A stretch of 64,000 nt of DNA from JACVRM01 sp036824245 (lineage in GTDB: Bacteria; Actinomycetota; Thermoleophilia; Gaiellales; Gaiellaceae), in assembly GCA_036824245.1 (NCBI GenBank), contig DAITAO010000006.1:1-64000 (forward strand), written 5' to 3'. How positions within the stretch are numbered: the stretch's first letter is position 1; the number at the start of each line of letters is the position of its first letter. Made by a program: the position numbers and the translations under genes. The notes beneath the pieces are model-generated. The model was not told the origin of the DNA. It worked only from the letters and a program-made list of their open reading frames with translations, and did no database searches. Shown here piece after piece: positions 58,604-64,000 of this stretch.

Positions 58604-59384
58604 CGGCTTCCTCGATCTACCGGCACGCCCGTCGAAGCCGCGCGAGCGTGGCCTGACCCACGTCATCGACAAAGGACTCAACCTGCGCGAGATCGAGGGC
58701 CTCTTCGACACCGCCGGCGACTACGTCGACATCGTCAAGCTCGGCTGGGGCACCTCCTATGTGACGCGCAACCTGGAGAAGAAGATCGCGCTCTACCGCT
58801 CGTTCGAGACGCCGGTCGTCTGCGGCGGCACGCTCTTCGAAGCCGTCATCGCGCGCGGCAAGCTCGACGAGTACAAGCGCTGGCTCACCGACCATCGCTT
58901 CTCGCACGTCGAGATCTCGGACGGAGCGGTAGAGATTCCGCGTGAGGAGAAGCTGCAGCTGATCGCCGACCTCGCCCGCCACTTCACGGTGCTCTCCGAG
59001 GTCGGCTCCAAGGACTCCGACGTCGTATTCGCCCCCTACCAGTGGGTCGCCTGGCTCAAGGAGGAGCTCGAGGCGGGCGCCTGGAAGGTGATCACCGAGG
59101 GGCGCGAGGGCGGTACGTCCGGCATCTTCCGCGAGGACGGCGTGATGCGAACGGGGCTGCTCGAGGAGATCGCCCACGAGCTCGCACTCGACGACCTCAT
59201 CTTCGAGGCGCCCACGAAGGGCTCGCAGGCGTGGTTCGTCAAGCACTTCGGCCCCGACGTGAACCTCGGCAACATCCCGCCGGAAGAGGTAATTCCCCTG
59301 GAAACCCTGCGATTGGGCCTTCGCGCCGACACGATTAACGAGGTACTTCTTCGGAAGGAGGAGACCCTTCGTGGCTCGCAATAG
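58590..59384 (+). CDS. comA: Phosphosulfolactate synthase
   Basis: A 264-aa TIM-barrel enzyme that adds sulfite to phosphoenolpyruvate to give phosphosulfolactate, the first step to coenzyme M in methanogens and to sulfolactate in Bacillus. Motifs: PRERGLTHVIDKGLNL, YVDIVKLGWGTSYVT, VCGGTLFEAVIARGKLDEY, HVEISDGAVEIPREEKLQLI, LSEVGSKDSD and ITEGREGGTSGIF. The TTG start lies within the end of the fumarase beta gene. The sulfite source is evidently the APS reductase encoded next. Neither the phosphatase ComB nor a sulfite reductase is seen in the window. Confidence 0.92.
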   Translation: MLGSDGFLDLPARPSKPRERGLTHVIDKGLNLREIEGLFDTAGDYVDIVKLGWGTSYVTRNLEKKIALYRSFETPVVCGGTLFEAVIARGKLDEYKRWLTDHRFSHVEISDGAVEIPREEKLQLIADLARHFTVLSEVGSKDSDVVFAPYQWVAWLKEELEAGAWKVITEGREGGTSGIFREDGVMRTGLLEEIAHELALDDLIFEAPTKGSQAWFVKHFGPDVNLGNIPPEEVIPLETLRLGLRADTINEVLLRKEETLRGSQ

Positions 59385-59400
59385 GGTCGGCTCCAGGGGC

Positions 59401-59526
59401 ATCGTCGGCGGGCGGAGCCGGGCTTTGCCCGAGCGCAGCCCGGAAGGCGACCGAAGGGGGGAAAGGGGGAACCGGAAGTTCCCCCAAAGTAAGGAGGGGG
59501 CCCATGGGGGAACCAAGGGTTTCCCC
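59401..59526. repeat. Tandem GC-rich hairpins before cysH
   Basis: The comA-cysH gap holds a GGGC-TTT-GCCC-type palindrome (about 59414-59440). It also holds a perfect 8-bp stem GGGGGAAC/GTTCCCCC (59465-59472, 59478-59485) and a second stem GGGGAACC/GGTTTCCCC (59507-59514, 59518-59526) that ends directly at the cysH ATG. Confidence 0.6.
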
Positions 59527-59530
59527 ATGA
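59491..59530 (+). promoter_or_regulatory. Mini-ORF leader overlapping the cysH start
   Basis: AAGGAGG (59491-59497) precedes an ATG at 59504 that starts an 8-codon frame (MGEPRVSP). Its TGA (59528-59530) overlaps the cysH ATG as ATGA. The cysH ATG itself has no nearby Shine-Dalgarno, and a hairpin sits just before it. Translation of the leader may open the hairpin and deliver ribosomes to cysH. Confidence 0.5.
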
Positions 59531-60204
59531 AGGACGTCGAGGCGCTGTCCGCCGAGGAGCTGCTCCGCTGGGCGCACGATGAGTTCGGCGACGGCTTCTG
59601 CCTGACGTGCTCCTGGCAGAAGCAGTCATCGGTGCTCGTCCACATGGTGTCCGAGCTCGGGCTGCCGACCGACGTAGTCGAGCTCGACACGCAGCTCTTC
59701 TTCCGCGAGACGTACGAGACGCGCGACCGGCTCGTCGAGCGCTACGGGCTGAAACTCATCCGCCCCGATGTGATCACGGTCGCGGAGCAACATCGTCGCG
59801 AGGGCCCGAACCTCTGGGAGCGCGACCCCGACCGCTGCTGCCACATCCGTAAGGTCGAGCCGCTCCTCGAGGCGCTGCACCCCTACACGGCCTGGGCGTC
59901 CGGGATCCGGCGCGACCAGTCACCGAGCCGCGCCGCCACGCCCAAGGTGCAGTGGTCCGAGCGCTACGGAGTCTGGAAGATCCACCCGCTCGCCGACTGG
60001 GACGAGAAGCGCGTCTGGGCGTACATCAAAGTCAACGAGATTCCGTACAACCCCCTGCACGAGACGGGCTACCGGTCGATCGGCTGTATTCCCTGCACGC
60101 GGCCGACCGCGCCCGACGAGGAGGAGCGGGCCGGTCGCTGGGCCGGCTCGGACAAGCTCGAGTGCGGCATCCACGTCGACACCGCGGTCGAAAGGAGCAC
60201 ATGA
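59527..60204 (+). CDS. cysH: Assimilatory adenylylsulfate (APS) reductase
   Basis: A 225-aa thioredoxin-dependent reductase that releases sulfite from APS. It carries the [4Fe-4S] cysteine pairs of the APS-type enzyme (DRCCHIRKVEPL and SIGCIPCTRPT) and the catalytic C-terminal ECGIH. Substrate motifs VELDTQLFFRETYETRD and GIRRDQSPSRA are present. The ATG at 59527 gives the family's N-terminus (AEELLRWAHDEFG). An in-frame GTG at 59371 with a good AAGGAGG would add 52 low-complexity residues encoded by hairpin repeats and is considered less likely. ATGA overlap with cysC. Confidence 0.92.
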   Translation: MKDVEALSAEELLRWAHDEFGDGFCLTCSWQKQSSVLVHMVSELGLPTDVVELDTQLFFRETYETRDRLVERYGLKLIRPDVITVAEQHRREGPNLWERDPDRCCHIRKVEPLLEALHPYTAWASGIRRDQSPSRAATPKVQWSERYGVWKIHPLADWDEKRVWAYIKVNEIPYNPLHETGYRSIGCIPCTRPTAPDEEERAGRWAGSDKLECGIHVDTAVERST

Positions 60205-60800
60205 CCGAGCACATCTATGCGCACGAGCACCCGGAGGCGCGCCACAAGCGGGAGGGCGGCTTCACCCTCTGGTTCACCGGTCTGTCCGGCTCGGGCAAGT
60301 CGACGATCGCTCACCTCGTCGGCCCCGAGCTCGACCGGCGCGGTCACGTCGTCGACTACCTCGACGGCGACACGGTGCGCACCCGGCTCTCGAAGGGCCT
60401 CGGCTTCTCGAAGGAGGATCGCGACACGAACATCGAGCGGATCGGCTGGGTGGCCTCGCGCCTGACGCGCCAGGGAGGCGCCGTCATCGCGGCCGCCATC
60501 TCGCCGTACGAGGAGACCCGCCGCAAGGCGCGCGAGCTCGTCGAAGAGTGGGGAACGTTCGTCGAGGTACATGTCAAGGCGTCGGTCGAGGAGTGCGCAC
60601 GCCGGGACGTCAAGGGCCTCTATGCAAAGGCGTTCGCAGGCGAGATCAAGGGCTTCACCGGCGTCGACGACCCCTATGAAGAGCCGAGCGATCCCGAGCT
60701 GGTCGTCGACACGGAGGAGCACGAGCCAGAGGAGTCCGCGCGCATGATCGTCGCGAAGCTCGAAGAGCTCGGCCTCGTACGCACCAAGGTGGCGGCATGA
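60201..60800 (+). CDS. cysC: Adenylylsulfate (APS) kinase
   Basis: A 199-aa kinase that phosphorylates APS to PAPS. P-loop GLSGSGKST (~residues 27-35), DGDTVRTRLSKGLGFSKEDRDTNIERIGWVA, ISPYEETRRKARELV and the lid region GLYAKAFAGEIKGFTGVDDPYEEP are conserved. As cysH encodes an APS-type reductase, PAPS is probably for sulfotransferases rather than assimilation. AAAGGAG precedes the ATG, which overlaps the cysH stop. Confidence 0.95.
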   Translation: MTEHIYAHEHPEARHKREGGFTLWFTGLSGSGKSTIAHLVGPELDRRGHVVDYLDGDTVRTRLSKGLGFSKEDRDTNIERIGWVASRLTRQGGAVIAAAISPYEETRRKARELVEEWGTFVEVHVKASVEECARRDVKGLYAKAFAGEIKGFTGVDDPYEEPSDPELVVDTEEHEPEESARMIVAKLEELGLVRTKVAA

Positions 60801-60818
60801 CACGCCTCGGCTTTGACC

Positions 60819-60952
60819 GGCACGTCCGAGGGACAGCCCCGGGGACCGGGCTCCAGCGGACCGACCCAGCTCGAACGCGTCATGGCTGCGACGCCACGCG
60901 GAGCGCCCACCCTGAAGGTTTCGGACACGTCCAAGGGCCTGTCCCTGGGACA
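60819..60952. repeat. Two GGGAC-type palindromic repeats between cysC and sat
   Basis: GGCACGTCCGAGGGACAGCC (60819-60838) and GGACACGTCCAAGGGCCTGT (60923-60942, ending CCCTGGGAC at 60951) belong to the same family as the elements at both ends of mqnC. They fill most of the 166-nt gap before sat. Confidence 0.55.
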
Positions 60953-60966
60953 TGGCTCGCGCGGGC

Positions 60967-62106
60967 ATGACTGTGGTTGCGACGGAGCGCCTGATCAGGC
61001 CGCACGGCGGGGAGCTGGTCGACCGCACCGGGGAACGCCCTGACGGCGTCGAAGGGCTCGAGGCGGTCACCCTGACCGCGCGCGAGCTCTCGGACCTCGA
61101 CATGCTCGCTTCCGGCGCGCTCTCCCCGCTCGAGGGGTTCATGCGCCAGGAGGACTACGAGGCGGTCGTCGACGACATGCGACTTGCCGTCGGCTTGCCG
61201 TGGGCACTGCCCGTGTGCCTCGCCGTCGACGAGGCGCCCACACGCGACCGCGTCGCGCTGGCTGACGCAACCGGCCGCGCGGTAGCCGTCCTCGACGTGG
61301 AAGGCGTGTTCGCCTACGACAAGGAGCGCGAAGCCGAGCGCTGCTTCCGCACGACCGACGACGCCCACCCCGGCGTCGCCCGCCTCTACAAGCAGAAGCC
61401 CTTGTACCTGGCCGGCCGCGTGACCGTCTTCGAGCGCGCCGAGCCACCCTTCCCGGAACTGGCGCGAGACCCGGCCGATACACGCGCGACGTTTGCCGAG
61501 CGCGGCTGGAAGCGCGTCGTCGGCTTCCAGACGCGCAATCCGATCCACCGCGCACACGAGTACCTGACCAAGGGCGCTCTGGAGACCGTCGACGGCCTAC
61601 TCATCCACCCGCTCGTCGGCGAGACGAAGTCCGACGACGTGCCCGTGGAGACCCGGGTCGAGTGCTACCGCGTGCTGATCGACAACTACTACCCGGCCGA
61701 CCGCGTGGTCGTCTCGGCGTTCCCGGCCGCCATGCGCTACGCGGGCCCGCGCGAGGCGATCTGGCACGCCATCTGCCGGAAGAACTACGGCTGCTCCCAC
61801 TTCATCGTGGGGCGCGACCACGCCGGCGTGGGGGACTACTACGGCACTTACGACGCCCAGCTGATCTTCGACGAGTTCGAGGCACACGAGCTCGACATCG
61901 AGCCGATGTTCTTCGAGCACGCGTTCTGGTGCCGCGCCTGCGCCCAGATGGCGACGCCCAAGACATGCCCTCACTCTGGCGACGACCATGTTTTCCTCTC
62001 CGGGACGAAGGTGCGGGAGCTGCTCGGCGCCGGAGAGCTTCCGCCTGCGGAGTTCTCGCGGCCCGAAGTAGCAGCAGTGCTCATCAGCGCTTACGCGAAG
62101 TCATGA
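60967..62106 (+). CDS. sat: Sulfate adenylyltransferase (ATP sulfurylase, Sat type)
   Basis: A 379-aa homo-oligomeric ATP sulfurylase that activates sulfate to APS. Active-site motifs QTRNPIHRAHEYL (QxRN and HxxH) and GRDHAGVGDYYGTYDAQ are intact, with ALSPLEGFM at the N-terminus and FLSGTKVRELLGAGELPP near the end. A CxxC...C set (WCRACAQMATPKTC) suggests a zinc site as in thermophilic Sat proteins. ATG 60967 fits the family start; ATG 60952 is an alternative inside the repeat. ATGA overlap with the exporter gene. Confidence 0.95.
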   Translation: MTVVATERLIRPHGGELVDRTGERPDGVEGLEAVTLTARELSDLDMLASGALSPLEGFMRQEDYEAVVDDMRLAVGLPWALPVCLAVDEAPTRDRVALADATGRAVAVLDVEGVFAYDKEREAERCFRTTDDAHPGVARLYKQKPLYLAGRVTVFERAEPPFPELARDPADTRATFAERGWKRVVGFQTRNPIHRAHEYLTKGALETVDGLLIHPLVGETKSDDVPVETRVECYRVLIDNYYPADRVVVSAFPAAMRYAGPREAIWHAICRKNYGCSHFIVGRDHAGVGDYYGTYDAQLIFDEFEAHELDIEPMFFEHAFWCRACAQMATPKTCPHSGDDHVFLSGTKVRELLGAGELPPAEFSRPEVAAVLISAYAKS

Positions 62107-62993
62107 CCTGGGAACTCTCGGTCACGGGCCTGCTGATCGGCATGCTCGTGGGCCTGACGGGCATGGGTGGCGGCGCGCTCCTGACCCCGCTGCTGATCCT
62201 GCTGTTCGGCTTCAAGCCGACGCTCGCAGTCGGCACCGATATCCTGCACGGGGCCATCTTCAAGACCTTCGGCGCCGCGCGACACCGGCGGCTCGGAACT
62301 GTGCATGCACGGTTGACGTTCTGGATGTTCCTCGGGTCGGCTCCCTTGTCGCTCGTGGGGGTGCAACTCGCCGAGTACCTGGAGCGGGGCTACGGCGATG
62401 GGGTCGAGTCGGCCGGTGCCAAGGTGATAGGCGCGGCGCTGCTCTTGGGGGCGCTAGGGCTGGTCGCCAAGACTTTTGTGCGCCGAGGCGTGCAGCCCGA
62501 CGGCGCGCCCTTCCTCCTCCAGCGGCGTGACCGGCTCATCGCATTCGCGCTGGGTGCCTCGGGCGGCTTCATCGTGGGCCTGACCTCGGTGGGTAGCGGC
62601 ACGTTCTTCGCCCTTGTGATGTTGTTGGTCTTCCCCCTCACGGCGGCCAAGATCGTCGGAACGGACATCTGGCATGCGGCCGCCGTGCTGTGGGTCGCCG
62701 GCCTGGCGCACCTCTTCAACGGCAACGTCGACCTGAGTGCCATGGGCTGGCTGCTGCTGGGCTCGATCCCAGGCGTCCTGTTCGCAAGCCAGCTAACTGT
62801 GAAGCTCCCCGAGCGCTCGCTGCGCATCGCGCTCGCAACGACGCTCGCCGTCAGCGGGATCAAGCTGGCCGAGCCACCCGGGACGAGCCTGCTCATGGTC
62901 ACCGCGATCGCGGTCGGGCTCGTGCTGCTGATCGCGGTCGAGCTGCAGCGGCTCAACGGCACTGTTCCGGCCGCCGCCGGCCGCCGCCAGTAG
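62103..62993 (+). CDS. TauE/SafE-family sulfite/organosulfonate exporter
   Basis: A 296-aa polytopic protein with eight or so helices in two halves. LLIGMLVGLTGMGGGALLTPLLILLFG and the second-half copy GASGGFIVGLTSVGSGTFFALVMLLVF carry the family's repeated G-rich motif; AVGTDILHGAIFKTFGA and IVGTDIWHAAAVLWVAG repeat likewise. Members export sulfite, sulfoacetate or related anions. Coupling to sat (ATGA) supports a role in removing excess sulfite or exporting a sulfonate product. Confidence 0.9.
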   Translation: MTWELSVTGLLIGMLVGLTGMGGGALLTPLLILLFGFKPTLAVGTDILHGAIFKTFGAARHRRLGTVHARLTFWMFLGSAPLSLVGVQLAEYLERGYGDGVESAGAKVIGAALLLGALGLVAKTFVRRGVQPDGAPFLLQRRDRLIAFALGASGGFIVGLTSVGSGTFFALVMLLVFPLTAAKIVGTDIWHAAAVLWVAGLAHLFNGNVDLSAMGWLLLGSIPGVLFASQLTVKLPERSLRIALATTLAVSGIKLAEPPGTSLLMVTAIAVGLVLLIAVELQRLNGTVPAAAGRRQ

Positions 62994-63016
62994 GCACGGG
63001 CCCTTCCAGTTCCCGC

Positions 63017-63046
63017 TTGACGTCCGACCGCGCCCCTAGATATAGC
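63017..63046 (+). promoter_or_regulatory. Promoter of the sulfate-binding protein gene
   Basis: TTGACG (63017-63022) and TATAGC (63041-63046) are spaced 18 nt, a sigma-70-like arrangement. The region down to the start is strikingly AT-rich for this window. CGCTAAT (63050-63056), also found in the left arm of the 54875 palindrome, lies just downstream and may be a half-operator. Confidence 0.55.
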
Positions 63047-63093
63047 TACCGCTAATGCAGGAAATAAGACATATCAATCAAAGGAGGGTGCTG

Positions 63094-64000
63094 GTGCACC
63101 GTCTGCCCTTGATTCTGGCCCTGCTGGTAGCCGCGCTCGCCGCCTTCGCGGTCAGCGTCTCGCGAAGTTCCGAGGCGACTGCTTCCACTCAGGAGACGAA
63201 GCTCACCCTCGTCGCCTACTCGACGCCGCGCGAGGCCTACGCCAAGCTCGCCGACGCGTTCGGCAAGACGGCGGCCGGAGGGGATGTCACGTTCGAGCAG
63301 TCCTACGGGAGCTCGGGCGAGCAGGCGCGGGCGGTCATCGAAGGTCTGCGCGCCGACGTCGTCGCCCTTTCGCTCGAGCCCGACATCACCACGCTCGTCA
63401 ATGCGGGCCTCGTCGCGAAGGGCTGGAAGAACGACGCCTACCAGGGCATCGTCACCCGCTCCGTCGTCGTGCTCGCCGTACGTGATGGCAACCCCAAGAA
63501 GATCAAGGACTGGAACGACCTGATCAAGCCGGGTGTCGAGGTCGTGACACCGAACGTCCAGACGTCCGGCGGCGCCAAGTGGAACGTCCTGGCCGCGTAC
63601 GGCGCTCAGCTACGTGCCAAGAAGACGCACAAGCAGGCGGTCGCGTACCTGCGCTCGCTCTACGACCACGTCGTCTCGCAGGACAAGAGCGCACGTGAGG
63701 CCCTGCAGACCTTCCTCGCGGGGCGCGGCGACGTGCTGCTCGCCTACGAGAACGAGGCGATCTTCGCCAACCAGAAGGGCCAGCGGCTCGACTACGTGAT
63801 CCCCAAGGGCACGATTCGCATCGAGAATCCAATCGCCGTCACGACCAACAGCTCCAACAAGGCAAAGGCGCGCGCTTTCATTCGCTTCCTGCGCACCAAG
63901 CCCGCACAGCGGATCTTCGCGCAGAACGGCTACCGGCCCGTCCTGCTGACCGCGCAGCGCGGCTTCTCGTTCCCGGTGCGGCCCTGGCTCTTCTCGATCA
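63094..64000 (+). CDS. sbp: Sulfate ABC transporter substrate-binding protein (partial)
   Basis: About 302 residues, cut by the window end. A signal peptide (VHRLPLILALLVAALAAFAVSVS) leads to a periplasmic-binding fold of the sulfate/thiosulfate type: LVAYSTPREAYAKLADAF, FEQSYGSSGEQARAVIEGLRADVVALSLEPDITTLVNAGLV, KIKDWNDLIKPGVEVVTPNVQTSGGAKWNVLAAYG and VLLAYENEAIF. The GTG at 63094 follows AAGGAGGG by 5 nt. It feeds the upstream Sat/CysH genes, and permease and ATPase genes would be expected beyond the window. Confidence 0.93.
   Translation, partial: MHRLPLILALLVAALAAFAVSVSRSSEATASTQETKLTLVAYSTPREAYAKLADAFGKTAAGGDVTFEQSYGSSGEQARAVIEGLRADVVALSLEPDITTLVNAGLVAKGWKNDAYQGIVTRSVVVLAVRDGNPKKIKDWNDLIKPGVEVVTPNVQTSGGAKWNVLAAYGAQLRAKKTHKQAVAYLRSLYDHVVSQDKSAREALQTFLAGRGDVLLAYENEAIFANQKGQRLDYVIPKGTIRIENPIAVTTNSSNKAKARAFIRFLRTKPAQRIFAQNGYRPVLLTAQRGFSFPVRPWLFSI

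Noticed and set aside
59371..59526. 52-residue N-terminal extension of CysH from GTG 59371
   Set aside because: It has a good Shine-Dalgarno, but the extension is encoded by hairpin repeats, has low complexity and is not part of the APS reductase family.

Overview
The window is 64 kb of GC-rich, gene-dense chromosome, most likely from a soil-type actinobacterium of the class Thermoleophilia (Gaiellales/Solirubrobacterales-like). That placement is inferred from the gene set: a futalosine menaquinone pathway, a split actinobacterial-type bc complex with a fused cytochrome c, many cyclase-ATPase-TPR regulators, class I fumarase and APS-reductase sulfate assimilation. No rRNA, tRNA, CRISPR array, transposase or prophage was seen. 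Many genes overlap by 4 bp (ATGA, GTGA, TTGA, CTGA). Many operon-leading genes have a TAGACT-like -10 box 7-12 nt before the start codon, which suggests leaderless mRNAs.

Layout: 1-0.6 kb, end of a lipoate-type acyltransferase (E2). 0.7-7.8 kb, CHRD protein, phosphodiesterase, pcm, acylphosphatase, GtrA protein and a double-module GT-C membrane protein. 7.8-9.4 kb (minus strand), degenerate M23 protein and YmdB-type phosphoesterase. 9.6-15.8 kb, AI-2E-type transporter, ABC-2 exporter, hemB, hemL and two small genes. 16.1-23.5 kb, three class III cyclase/ATPase/TPR paralogues (the first an internally deleted remnant) around a family 5 solute-binding protein. 23.6-33.6 kb, ubiD, Rieske/cyt b/cyt bc, ubiX, menG, prenyl synthase, mqnE, VOC protein, mqnA and mqnC: menaquinone synthesis interleaved with the menaquinol-oxidising complex. 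33.6-39.4 kb, glycosidase-like and DedA proteins, then nucleotide-sugar aminotransferase and dehydratase genes. 39.5-43.5 kb, UvrD-type helicase, then LysR with a maleylacetate-reductase-like enzyme. 43.5-49 kb, two-component and cyclase-response-regulator signalling. 49-54.8 kb, AAA ATPase, MMPL transporter and a tandemly duplicated double-GNAT gene.

The most unusual region is 54.9-64 kb. One long, tightly spaced plus-strand cluster encodes a fumarate-reductase-like flavoprotein, an SDR, class I fumarase alpha and beta, phosphosulfolactate synthase (ComA), APS reductase, APS kinase, ATP sulfurylase, a TauE/SafE exporter and a sulfate-binding protein. It starts at a perfect palindrome next to a -10 box. 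Sulfate-derived sulfite could feed ComA, and the C4-dicarboxylate-type enzymes could then act on sulfo-C3 acids. This would be an organosulfonate pathway I do not recognise as described. No sulfite reductase gene is visible in the window.

Short palindromic repeats are scattered through the window. Two related copies lie in frame inside unrelated protein genes (hemL and a cyclase). Others crowd gene starts in the menaquinone and sulfur clusters.
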